Shown in pieces: positions 1-10,428 of a stretch of 20,506 bases of DNA. The translations under genes and the position numbers were made by a program. The first letter of the stretch is position 1. Every line of letters begins with the position of its first letter. The DNA lies in NCBI GenBank assembly GCA_009602725.1, contig WELB01000261.1, forward strand, positions 106,668 through 127,173, written 5' to 3'. The notes beneath the pieces were generated by a model that saw only the letters and a list, made by a program, of their open reading frames with translations, was not told the DNA's origin and did not search any database. The stretch is from Spirogloea muscicola. Taxonomy: Eukaryota; Streptophyta; Zygnematophyceae; Spirogloeales; Spirogloeaceae.

Positions 1-1
1 C

Positions 2-3000
2 ATCGGCGGCAGGCGCCGCGGCGTCGCCGCCGCCGCCGCCGCCGCCGCCGCCCTCGTCCTCTGCCTCGGTCACCCATCCCTCCCTCCCTCTCTGCCTCGC
101 CCGCATTGCCCTTACCTCCCGCCTTCCAAGCAGAGGACATGGGTTCGATTCCTGGCGGTCGCAGAGCTGTGGCCGCTATGGCTGCCGGCGCCCAATGCCT
201 TGTGCCTTTACAACCATTACTTCTCCTCGCCGTTACCCCTCTGCTGCTCCCAAGTCCGCTAATTAATAGTCATAAGCACCCTCTGACTGCACCTGGCTGG
301 GCTTTACAGCCATTCTTTTAGTATTAGTAGCTGCATTCTCCCTTACGTTTCCTCATTGCGATCCCATCTTCTATTGCCTTTTGCACTGCACTCCCCTTTC
401 TTGCAAGTCGATAATGATCCCGCTCTGACATGCCTGCTGCTTGTCTGCATTGCCGGCCACTGCTGCGCCTGCGCTTCCTGCAGTGGTCGCCACGGTGCCT
501 TACCCAGTGAGTTTTGCGCCCACGTTTTGGTACTCAGGCATCAGCTAACGACCTCTATGTGTTGACCCGTGGTTACTGAGCAAGTCAATTTGCTGTGGGT
601 AATGTACATCATTAGATGTGCTTGCCACTCTACTTTGCCCACTTTGGCCTTCCATGAGTTCAATACAAGCAGTTTTCCTTCTCCTCGCTGTCTCATCTAA
701 GTTCTAACTGCAGACCATCACCCCCTCCAGTCCTCCTCGAGGCGGCACAAGCCGCGGCTGGTGAGCCGCAACCCGCGCTTCCGCGACTTCAGCGCCCATC
801 CGGAGCGGCCGCTGCCGGCCACCATCGACCGCAACAACCTCACGCACGTCTACCTCGCCTTCTACAAGTGAGCGCCCGATTGATCGATAGCCCTGGCCGA
901 ACTCCTGCTTACGATGAGTTATCAGCAGAACCCTCAGTGCGAGCGCATGAATAATGGCCGGCTGGTGAGCTGCAGGCGCAATGCAGACCCGGCGCGCCGC
1001 GTGGTGTGGTGCTCGGGCGGCCACTGCCCCGACTTTGAGCGCTGCGAGGAGGAGCACGACCAGTACGCCGTCAAGGAGGCCATGGAGGTCCCTCCCACTT
1101 TCCTGAGCTCTGCCTCCCCGTCCCTTTCCTCTGTCTTCCCTCCCTCCTCCTCCTCCATCATTGGCCAGCCAGATTGGAAGACCTGACCCCGTAGTAAAGC
1201 TTAAGTGAAGTCACTTAGGGATCCAAGGCGGTGCTTCTTGGGCCGCGCTGGGTGTGGCAGGCGTGCTGGGAACCGGGGATGGTGGACGATGACCCAAGCG
1301 AGCCGCTGCCGCCGCTCAACTGCCCGGACGTTGCCGCGCCGGGCGAGGGCGCCGGTGCCGCCGCCGCCGCGCCGCCGCGTCACGATGGCCGCTGCACGCA
1401 CCCACAGGACTTTGTGCGCCACGAGCAGTACCTCAGCCAGGTCGGCAGCCTTGACTGCGTCATGGGCTTGACCTGGGCAGGCATCACATCCTGTTTAGGC
1501 CCCTTGGGTCTGACGCTTGAGGATATAGGACTAAAGCAGATCTCTCGATGCACTTCTCGTCAGGTTTGGATATAGTGCTCCACTTTATTGCTTGTCATTG
1601 CAGTTGGGCAATGCTGGCTGCTGGGCCGGCCACAACTGGCCAAGCTTCAGCTCCAGGCAGGCGCTGCTTGTGGCCATGCCAGGTCTTTGTGCTGGAGAAT
1701 GTATACGTCAACTGGCGCGGCCAGGCGTTCAACGCCACCTACCGCTTCGACCGCCTCGGCTGCGGCGGCGACCAGCACTTTGCATACACGCCCGGCTCCA
1801 CACGCGTCTACGAGTTTGACGTGAGCTGCCAAACCAAACCTCCCAACCAGGTGCCAGACATACAGATTAAATTCACACCAAACGCCACCCATAGACCTGA
1901 ACTGCTGAATCCTGAGCAGTCTATAGCCCTTCAGCTTACCTTTTGACATTCTCTTAGTGGACAGATCAAGGGGTTAACACAGAAACATCTGCCCCAGGAG
2001 TATTACTGGACAGATCAAGGGGTTAACACAAAAACATTTGCCCCCGTAGTATTACAAGCCGAGCTGACAGGGCTGAACTTAAAATGGCTCTATCCAGCCA
2101 ACAGGGGCGTAGACACAATACCCCCTAGTTACGATTGCCGCACAAGATATCTGTGAGGCATCACTCTCTTCCTCCACGAGCACGCCGCCTCCAGGAGCTT
2201 GTCAACCTCGCGTACTGGAACGGCGGCCAGTTCTACCATGGCATCGTTGAGCTGCTCCCCACCTACCTCCTTCTTCATGGCTTCCTTGCTCGGTCAGCCC
2301 CCACAACCCATTCATCGTACCCCAACTTAGACACAGGCTCTGCATGCTGTAGCCAGGAGCCATGGTTGACCCCGCTGTCAAAGGCAGTTCAAACATTGCT
2401 TTGAGCAGTTTGGGTAATGGCTTCAGTTTTGCTGTTCAAACCAAGGTACCATGTCCAGCACACTGGTGTTGCTTTTACGTGGCAAAGTTGGAGCGTGCAA
2501 ATACACTGCTCTTGTCAATACTGGGTGCCCATGCAGCCACTTGTTTACAGCTACTTGTGAATCACAATTACTCCAACTTCGAGAGAAAAAATCTTCCAGT
2601 AGAGGGCCTACTTCTCCAACTTCTGACCTAGACAGTCTTTCTGTTACAAATCGGTCACTGAAAATAATTGACAAGCACAAAACGGGCATCTTACAGGAAA
2701 CCGGACGTCCCAATTGTGCAGCGCCAGATGCAGATCGCGTTCTACGACAACACCCTGCAGCATTTTGTTGGCGTGCCCACCTCCGCCACCAACTTCAAGT
2801 AATTGCTCCCTGAGTTGCCTGGCACGCAAAGCTCCCCAACCCGTATCGAAGCCCCTTTGTAAAAGTTGGATGCGCCTGTGCAAGTTAAGCACTATGCTGG
2901 GGTCCTGAGCACTCATCAACAATGGTGTGGCTGCAAGTTGCTAACAGAGCCATGGTTACTCTTTCCATCCATCTGTCAGGACAATACGAAACGGAGAGTT

Positions 3001-5058
3001 ATTCTTTGCCCGGCGCCTTGTACAGCCCATCTTTCAGGTTCCCAGCAGATGCTGTCTTAGCTGCTGATGTCCTTCTTAGCTCTCATTGAATTATATGTCT
3101 TTAAGCACCCTCCTGTTAACAAATTTAGAGATGAAAGCTCAGTGGTCAAACTGGGATGCATTGCAGAAGCAGATTCTCTTTGGCACAACAACCTCTGCGG
3201 CTGGGGAGACTCACTTGACCAATGCGCCTCATGATGTCTGTCTGCGCAGTGGTCAGCGCGTCCGAGCAAGGCTGTGTGGCGGGTGTTCCGAAGCGAGAGC
3301 CTTGTGCGCCGCGACGGTCTCCCCATGTTCTTTGCCAATTGGAACAAGAGGTGCACACGCCAGGCAACATGAATGCATTTGGAGTACTCTGTTGATGAGA
3401 TTGAGAGGTCGACACATAGTAGACGACGAGTCGAGTCAAGTGAGCCAGAATTCTGGGGGTAGGGACCATGACTAAGATGCGTTGGCGTCCTTACACGAGA
3501 AAGCAGGTCTGATAGACTAAGTCACACCTGCTTGCAAAATCAAGAGCTGTATAGTGGGAGATGCAACTCTACGACTGTGCCCCACCAGTATTCCAGCCTA
3601 TGCCTTAATGATCAAGTATGACTGGTGAAGAGCATCACTTCGAGCCGCAAAGTCTCTTACTGGACTACCAGCTCGCATGTTGACTTGTTTGGAAAGGTTC
3701 CCGAGCGCGCCACTTAGTCCGCCAGCAGAGTGGACCGAGGGCTTGTTCGACACTGAGGTGCAGCAGCCGCCGCCGCCGCCGGCCCCGCCGCCGCCGCCGC
3801 CGCCAGATGATGCCGAGACAGATGACTGGGTTGTCATCTATGTCGTACGCGAGACCACCAGGTCCTGCACACCTGAACCAAGCATTCAATTGATCTTTGT
3901 GAGACGCATACTTACCTGTGCTCGAATCTCTCACCTAGACCTTATTCTCTTATTATGCTCTGCAGTCTTTTAGACAGCTGCTCAGGCAGTGGGGAGCAAG
4001 GGCTGCTGACAAAAGTTTCCTGCTGCTGCGCATTCTTCGATTCTCAGGATGCTCACTGAGAGTGAGGAGGTCCACGCTGCACTGAAGGACGCCTTCTCTT
4101 CAGAACGCATCGTCGTCTTTGACGGCAGGTCCTGATCACCCTATATAAACATGAAGTACATATAACTTGCAATTTCATTCAAAGTTGTGAAGGAGATTAT
4201 GCATCACTGCTGGGAGTGGGTCGTAAGCGGGCTTGCAAACATCGTCGGCATGTCAAGTGCAGCAAAGTATGCACATTGGACCTGGGCACCTTGGACCTGG
4301 GACCCAATATCTGATCTGCCTTGTCACAGACATGGCCAGGAATATCTGTACTAAATTTGACGATAAATTGCCCGTGAGTGGCCTGACAGTCGAGGGTAGC
4401 TACCAGCTGTGTAGTAGGACTCCTTAGCCATGCCGAGCGTAAGAGCCCTCCACTTTGGGCTTCCGCTTACACGCTGGCATGGCTGGTGCAGGCTGCCGGT
4501 GAAGGATGCAAAGCTGCTCTTCAATCGTGCGAGGTTGGTCGTGGGCGTCCATGGTGCAGGTCCGTGCTCCACAATGCCCACTGACAACCTCATAGTTGTT
4601 GTCTGTTGGCAGCATTGCCAGGGTGGGTGCTTTCTCTGGAGGCTTGCACTGACCTGATGCTATCTCAGCTGACTCATGAGGCTGACCTGTGCTTCACTAC
4701 TAGTGAGCTGCCAGTCTGGTGCCACTGCCGCTGGCATCTCTGCTGCCGGAAGCTGGGCATTGGCAATAGTTGTCACTGGCGCTGGCGCTGGCGTGGTATT
4801 GACCCTCTGAACCGTGTCTGCTCTCCAGCCTTCACCAACATGGTCTTCATGCCTACCAACAGCAGCGTGCTGGAGATCCGCCCGCGGGACTACCGCAACT
4901 CCTGCTATCACCACCTCGCTGAGGTGTGCGAGTTGCGATACTACCTCCTCCTTGCTGACGGGAACAAGGACTCTCCCACATCGTTGGATGTTGCAGACGT
5001 TGTACAGGTCCTTAACACTGTTGCACCTATTGTGCTTCGCGCCTCTGGTGCGAGTTGA
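2..5058 (+). CDS. GT61 family glycosyltransferase, 5'-partial, ~13 exons
   Basis: A glycosyltransferase of family 61 (Glyco_transf_61, the family of plant xylosyl-/arabinosyltransferases and animal EOGT), expected to transfer a sugar from a nucleotide sugar to a glycan or protein in the Golgi/ER lumen. Exons: 2-68, 714-867, 976-1087, 1261-1440, 1683-1820, 2195-2292, 2697-2798, 2980-3037, 3250-3350, about 3718-3861, 4048-4128, 4492-4559, 4829-5007 or 5058. Phases agree at every junction, although the exon 10 acceptor was picked from several partly for phase. Exon 1 ends in arginines followed by an Ala/Leu/Val run, a typical type II signal anchor. Family hallmarks are the FYHGIVELLP segment (exon 6), VVIYVVRETTR (exon 10), and LVVGVHGA joined to AFTNMVFMPTNSSVLEIRP (exons 12-13), matching the family's VGxHGAxxTNxxFxPxxxxxxEI core. 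About 500 residues are visible. The true start lies outside the window. The acceptor of exon 5 and the 3' end are open. Acceptor sugar and substrate cannot be told from sequence. Confidence 0.85.
26..52 (+). repeat. (GCC)9 trinucleotide run coding the anchor alanines
   Basis: Nine perfect GCC units. In the frame that joins exon 2 of the GT61 gene they encode the alanine run of the N-terminal hydrophobic anchor, preceded by GGRRRG and followed by LVLCLG. Such a run is prone to length change, so anchor length may differ between strains. Confidence 0.75.
69..713 (+). other. GT61 intron 1 (long, no gene seen)
   Basis: A 645-base intron with a weak donor (CTCG|GTCACC) and a good acceptor (CTAACTGCAG|ACC at 713). 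The alternative acceptor at 730 would break the phase. No RNA gene, repeat or convincing coding segment is visible inside. The two open frames starting near 106 and 356 show no recognisable domain. Confidence 0.55.
1604..1682 (+). other. Competing 3' splice site / open segment upstream of GT61 exon 5
   Basis: The strongest-looking acceptor in this intron is at 1603 (TTGTCATTGCAG). A second acceptor, GCCATGCCAG, ends at 1682. Only the second keeps the frame into VFVLENVYVNW. The 79 bases between them are open in the phase entering from exon 4 and begin LGNAGCWAGHNW. Because 79 is 26 codons plus one base, using 1603 shifts the frame and reaches a stop near 1817-1819. The segment is therefore either an alternative frameshifting exon extension or genuine coding with a one-base discrepancy. 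Confidence 0.5.
1958..2055 (+). repeat. 49-bp direct tandem duplication in GT61 intron 5
   Basis: Two adjacent 49-base copies (1958-2006 and 2007-2055) beginning TGGACAGATCAAGGGGTTAA and ending GTATTAC. They differ at four positions by eye. The duplication lies inside the 1821-2194 intron, away from both splice sites, and is not coding. Confidence 0.9.
3767..3804 (+). repeat. (CCG)n run coding a polyproline insertion in GT61
   Basis: A CCG-rich run in exon 10 that encodes five prolines, an alanine and seven prolines, flanked by acidic residues (FDTEV before, DDAETDD after). It sits just upstream of the conserved VVIYVVR strand. It is therefore a low-complexity, probably surface-loop insertion inside the catalytic region and is not a separate domain. 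Confidence 0.8.
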
Positions 5059-5732
5059 GCTTGACTGCTTGCCAAAGGGGGGGAGTCCAGGCTGACTCCC
5101 TATGCCTGTCACCAATTAAGGTAGCCTTTACTACTTAATTTATTCATTGTCTGAATTTGATACCACAATTGGTGGCTGGAGGTAGTCCCTTCCTTGAGAG
5201 ACTGCCTACCGGACGATGGTTGATGAGGCTGTTAACAGCAAATGCACCAACTACGTCATGATTCTGTCAGCGCAATGATAAGTGAAACAATCTGGTCTAG
5301 AATGTCAAAGAATGAAGTGCCACAAATGATCACTGCACCAGCTACAATACCTACCCAACCCCGCAATCAATGTCGCGAGAAAAAGAATGTCATCTTGCAG
5401 GTCCTGGTGCAGCTGGAGGTCCGTAAGGAGTCGGGTATGTGTCATCGGCGTCCAACCACATTAGTTGGGAGAAAGGCTTGGCTGTGTCAAAGACAAGAGT
5501 TCCTGCACCAGGCATCATAATGGCAGCTCAGCTTAAGTGCTCGTGATGTGGGATGGTTTAGTGTGAGCACCCTGTGATAGACCTGAAGGTTGAACAGGGG
5601 CGCCACCATAGAGTTTAAGGAGGTAAAACAACAAGTCAACTGGCAGCAAGAATTGACGTCAAGACTTGACCTTGCAAATCATTATGCCGAGCAAGAGATT
5701 GCACCAAGTTCAGCTGCTCCTGAGTCGCTTAC
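5059..5732 (+). other. Convergent GT61/transporter 3' interval with possible extra GT61 exon
   Basis: This holds the 3' flanks of two convergent genes. On the + strand a strong acceptor (GTCATCTTGCAG, ending 5400) precedes an open segment in the same phase as GT61 exon 13, starting VLVQLEVRKESG, with a GTATGT donor at 5435 or a stop at 5518-5520. If exon 13 ends at 5007 (CAG|GTCCTT), translation would run here and not stop at 5056-5058. On the - strand the transporter's last recognised exon ends at a GTAAGC donor at 5732, so a short terminal exon of that gene probably also lies here. One candidate starts left of an acceptor near 5640. No poly(A) signal was identified. Confidence 0.45.
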
Positions 5733-8700
5733 CTAAGGTTGGCATGAAGATAGTAAGGAGGGCAGTGCCCACACAATTAAGGATGAAACCTGGAACAGCC
5801 ATCTCCCGCATGGTGAAGTAGCCAGTGGAGTAGGCAATGGCGTTGGGAGGCGTCGCAACTGGCAACATGAAAGCATATGAACAAGCAATCGTGGCTGGCA
5901 CCATCAAGACCAGAGGGTGTCGGTGGATTGAGATGGCAACATGGGCCAAGAGGGGCAGGAAGACGGTTGCGGTGGCCGAGTTGGAGGAAAATTCAGTTGT
6001 AAAGCAAACGCACAGTACGACGACAAGCGTCAGCAGTACTGGTGGCAGATGCTCAAGGACCTGCACAGAGAGGAGCCATCAGCCGGCGCCTTACGAAGCT
6101 GATTGTTTAGCACATGGGCGCAGCATTTGTCTTGTATCATTATCTAAGCTCGTGCAGCAGTCTCTCTTATTCTCAGACATCTGCCAGCGATAATTATAAC
6201 ATTCTGCAAGCTGCAGTCCGGCATTCTAAGAGTACCGCATGCATTGCAAGCCGGGAAAAGCAGTAACCTCCAGACAATACACTCTTCAACAGGGCAGATA
6301 GCGAGCTGATCATCAAGATTAGCAAGCGAGGAGACAAATATGACACAGCAAGAAGAAGCAAAGGAAGAAGTCTGACATGAAGCCTTTCTCCAATGTCCTC
6401 AGCCAGCCCACTTTCAGCAACACCCTTGGACAACGCAAAACCTGCACATACAACAAGAAGCGCCTCAATCAAGCTTGCCATCTTTGTGTCCTGTGAGCCA
6501 CAACTACGAGCCACATCATCATCGATCTTTAAAAGGCAAATTTGGCGGTCAAGAAAGAGCAGTACCTCCACCCAGAAGCAAGACAATGTCCCAGGGTAGT
6601 CGATGGCAGTCCTCCCAAGTCAGGAGCCTCTCACCAATGGTCCGCTTACTTGGCAGTACAAAAAGAAGAGTTGCTAGTGCAACCTGCGAATCATGGACAG
6701 GTATGTGTAAATTGTCAGTCTTCAAGAATCAGCTTGACGAGGTGCTCTATAAGGCGCATGCTAGGTACGACTTAAGTTGGTGACAAAACCGCAGATAGCT
6801 TCTAAGAATATCAAAATCAGTATTTACAAACATTTCCGAACTCTTCCAGTGAATTATTCTAATAATATAATGTAAAAGTAAACTATGAATCTAGTCCAAC
6901 TCAAATTGTTATATTTGTCATTTGTGATTGATTGTAGTCATAACAGTGAGCAAACACCACTCAGGCCATGTCATTTGCCAATGTCAGGTCATGTGTGAGC
7001 TGTTCCTATGTCGGGTCGAGTTGGGCAGGAGCACTTACAGAGACAGTCCCATCACCTACACGGTTGTGGAAAAGGGCACCCCACCCTGGTATGTCGCTTG
7101 TGAATGAGCGGGTCATCCACAGGAGAGCCAGCACTCCAAAATCCACTAGCACAGCCCTCTCTGCAAATGATGCTGGCCCTGAGTTGCACGAAGTATGGCG
7201 CGAAGACGCATGTTAGACCCCTTGCCTGCAGTAGCTGCTCTTAGAGCAGCTTTTCGCACCTGTGACTAGCTGCTATGACAAAATGAGGGAGTTTTATTTT
7301 AGAGATGTGGTCATACTGACAATCTTGTGGAGACAGACATGATACTTACCGAGGCGGTCATATTCGTCCAAGATGAGAGATCGATTCAGGGATGTTGAGA
7401 TCATCGGTACAGCAGATTGCGGACAGTGCCATACGCATAGCAATAGCCAGAGGATGAAGATGAACACGGAAGCCAGAGGAAAACCAAAAGCCAACCACTG
7501 TAGAGTACGAACAGCTTTCATTCAGCTTCTACGCAAAGGACTGAACGATATAAGATGAATGCAACAATATATAAGCAACAGGCAAGAGGACTTCCCAGCC
7601 AATGGCGCCGTGCTTATCTGGCTTGTTCTGCATGCTCTGTGGACAGGAGTGGGCATCACTATTGGCATGACCTTGATGAAGTTGCCACAGTTGGTGGTCT
7701 CTAATTGTTATTACAATAACTTCCGCATTCTGCCGAGGACATGACGTACATGCAGACATGCTCTTACCTGCATGAACGTGATAGGGGGCGCATGAGGAAA
7801 CGTTTTCTGCCAGACACCAGCAAGTACCAGATTTGGGCCTGTGCCTGTGAGGGTGGCCATTCCACCAATAGACGCAGCATATGCAACTGCCAGAACAACC
7901 CCCTTGCAGTAGCTACGTAGGGCTTCTGTCTCATTCCCTTTGTCCCCCAACTCTCGTGCACCAAGTTCCACATCCATGGGCGTGACTGTTGCTGGCTTGC
8001 TTCCCAAATTGCCGTAACCTGTGCAGGACAATATAGCATAACATGACCTGCTCCTGAAGATAAGAACGTCTCACTTAATCAAAGCCTCACGCAAAGAAAT
8101 GCAAAGTCTCACCATTCTCGTGGCTGCTTGGTGTAGAGGTCTCAGTGTTGAGGACTGCTGCCTCGCTTGTTGCAGTTGCCTTGCTGGACAGCTGCCGCGT
8201 CAAAGCACTGCCGGCATACGGCACAGATACTGCCTGCTAATATCACACTTAGGTGCTTAGTGTATTGCCATGTATGCCTGGTATTTAAGTACATGACTTG
8301 AGTATATCCTGCTGTATTGCAATTTCTGCAAAAATCCGCAATGTGGACATGCTGCCTATCTTTTCTGTGGTCCCACATCTTCAGAATTGCCACCAAAGGA
8401 GACATAAGCAGAATGAAGGCATGTGAGAGGAGACTTCTTTCAAGCTGGCTTTGCTGTATACCATGACTTTGTCAAGGACACCGACGGCCATCGGAACCAT
8501 CATGATAGCTGTAGCTGTATTTGATATCCACATTGATAAAAATGCTGGACCAATGCAAAATCCCAATAAGAGGAGGCGAGGATCCATTCCCTCCCTCCCC
8601 ACAATCAGCAGCATCTTCAAGGCTATCCTGCTCCAACCAAAGCATGCCAACTGTATGACATCAAAGTCAAGTACCAATGCATCTAGAAAGTATGCCATGC

Positions 8701-9781
8701 TCATCAACATCGGCCAAAGGACTATATAAAAAATTACACTGAACTTCTGTCAGCACAACTTGATCTTTAAGCCCCTTACCTCCTGTGAACATTCCACTTC
8801 TCAACGGCCAGAGCAAAGATAAATGAGCCTGAAATGCACAAAATTGTGCTGCTCAGGAGTGACAGGAGGGACAGAAGGAGAGAGAACGGAGGACAAGAGC
8901 TAGACAAGAAGTTGGGGATTTGTCAGGCAAGCTTACCAAGAAACAGTACAATGGTATCGTTTAAGTAAGATGGGGCCACTTCATCTGCCCCCATAATACC
9001 AAATAGTGGAAAGATGGCAAGGGGAAGGATGGAGGTGACTGCAATAGGCACGGCCTCAGATAACCACCAGATAGCCATCCACACCAACGCTGCACTGTGT
9101 GTACTTCTTGGTCAGACTCTCTGTCCACTGACAACCTTGACTTACACGAAGTGCACACTGGCATGGCACTCACAAGAGCATTTGAACGCAGACCATCAGG
9201 ATGTGGCTTGGAAGGACACTCATACCTGCAAGCATCACCAAGCCATCCCGATCTGATACTGCTGGTGCTACAGCTAGCAGCACTGCGGCACAGATAGGAC
9301 CTGCACAGAAAACAACATCCTAGAAGTTAGTTATGTAAGCCGCCAAAGTAGCTGACTGTGTGCAAGAGATACTTGGCAGCAGCTGGAGAAGACATGGTCG
9401 GCATGGCAGCTCCATCTGGACCAATCGGCTTCTGGAAGTGCGCCACGGACCAGATGGCTTTCAGACGTGCGTGCGACACAGGCTTACCTGCAGTGATGTA
9501 ACCCCAATGGCTATAATTGACAAGTATCCTGCCCCATCTGTAGAACTCCTGACGCCACGTCTCCTGCTTCTGCAGCCAACCAGGAAGACCACATTGACTA
9601 CTCTCAATCACAAATTCTCTGCTAGAGCTCAACAGCAATGCTTATCAAGGTACAGCAAGACGACATCAAAGGGGAGCGCTTCAGGAGAACCAACCTTTAC
9701 AGACTCGGACCTCTCAATCGTGGGATTCAGCAGTGACGTCTTATCACCGTCATGTACAGCGTCTGATGAAGATCCTTGATT
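5733..9781 (-). CDS. SLC13/DASS di-/tricarboxylate transporter (tonoplast TDT-like), 13 recognised exons
   Basis: A divalent-anion transporter of the SLC13/DASS family, which moves dicarboxylates (malate, succinate), citrate or sulfate across plasma or vacuolar membranes. Exons on the - strand, 5' to 3': 9781(?)-9654, 9618-9488, 9300-9226, 9089-8937, 8828-8780, 8627-8462, 8233-8113, 8018-7768, 7497-7350, 7160-7039, 6683-6566, 6441-6377, 6060-5733. All phases match. About 615 residues are visible, the usual family size. Hallmarks are [31 protein letters not shown], the first substrate/cation hairpin [39 protein letters not shown], the second hairpin [16 protein letters not shown], and [15 protein letters not shown]. 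Two repeated halves with alternating hydrophobic helices are clear. The N-terminal cytosolic stretch has an acidic dileucine motif (DKTSLL), compatible with vacuolar sorting (inference). The initiator exon and the last few C-terminal residues are not fixed. Na+ dependence cannot be read from sequence. Confidence 0.92.
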
Positions 9782-10276
9782 CTCTGCTTCGATAGCAATG
9801 CAAGAGCTAGTGCGTCAGCAGATATGCTCGTAATTGGCAGATTATCGCAAATCAGTCTGCACTGAGAAAGCCGAAGCCTTCGATCGTGATAGGAGAAGCG
9901 AAAGCGGCCAACTTCACGAATGCTGGCCACCTGCTGCAAGCGGGCTGTCGCTCTCGAGGGGCTGGTGAATGGCATGCGCATGGTGTAGCAGCACCCCCGT
10001 GGAAGTCGGGTCGCGGTCCATCCAGCGGGCCCGCGGCCGCCTGGCCTAGTCCCAGCGCATCACGGGCGACGGCAAGGTCCCCGGCGGCCAGCCGCGCTCT
10101 GGCGCAGGGCAGCCTGCCAGCGCTCAGCGCTCCGGCTCCGCGCGCAGGCATTCAACCTGAGGCGGCGGAGCCATTGGACTTGCGAGCATTGCCAGGCGAA
10201 CGCGGCGGCGGCGGCGGTGGCGGCGGCGGCGGCGGCGGCGGCCGCGAGACGGCTCTCACGGCGTCGTCGTCAGTCC
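9782..10276 (-). other. GC-rich 5' region of the transporter gene; start codon unresolved
   Basis: The frame of the first recognised transporter exon has no ATG before an upstream stop, so an initiator exon must lie here. Candidate - strand ATGs are at 9981 and 9975 (context ACACCATGCGCATGCC) and at 10151. Joining 9981 onward through a GTGAAG donor to an acceptor at 9782-9784 (AAGCAG) would restore phase, but this is one of several options. The 10151 frame is Ala/Arg-rich and ends without recognisable homology. The + strand long frame across the same bases is equally featureless. Confidence 0.4.
10203..10241. repeat. (GGC)n trinucleotide run in the divergent intergenic region
   Basis: An almost perfect GGC run with one T interruption, in the most GC-rich part of the interval between the head-to-head transporter and PGK-like genes. 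It is probably non-coding (5' flank or UTR). The polyglycine frame across it has no supporting homology. Confidence 0.8.
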
Positions 10277-10331
10277 GGGTGTGAGGACCATCAGCGACCT
10301 GACGGGACAACCGACCCATCGTGGAAGGTCC

Positions 10332-10340
10332 TTAAATATA
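10332..10340 (+). promoter_or_regulatory. TATA-like element (TTAAATATA)
   Basis: An isolated AT-rich TTAAATATA inside an otherwise GC-rich interval, upstream of the PGK-like gene. It lies 125 bases before an in-frame ATG at 10465 and 437 before the favoured ATG at 10777. Position and composition fit a core promoter, but this is a motif match only. Confidence 0.3.
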
Positions 10341-10376
10341 CGGAAGTGTGGATTCTTTCTCCCTCGTGCCGACAAG

Positions 10377-10382
10377 CACGTG
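10377..10382. promoter_or_regulatory. G-box palindrome CACGTG
   Basis: A perfect CACGTG, bound in plants and algae by bZIP/bHLH factors, lies between the divergent transporter and PGK-like genes. A six-base motif occurs by chance often in GC-rich DNA, so function is only suggested by position. Confidence 0.25.
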
Positions 10383-10428
10383 CAGCTCGAGCCCCTCCCG
10401 GAAGCCCCCACCCCGGCGCGGCGGGTAA

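Noticed and set aside
1958-2055. Possible CRISPR-like or array repeat
   Set aside because: Only two directly abutting copies with no spacers, inside a eukaryotic intron.
5837-6193. 118-codon + strand frame
   Set aside because: It is the shadow of the strongly conserved SLC13 exon on the other strand.
9852-10151. - strand frame from ATG 10151 as a transporter transit peptide
   Set aside because: It is Ala/Arg-rich as expected from base composition and cannot be joined with confidence to the transporter frame. Kept only as a candidate start.
9886-10284. 132-codon + strand frame ending in polyglycine
   Set aside because: Its composition follows the GC-rich DNA, it lies over the transporter 5' end and the GGC run, and no domain is visible.
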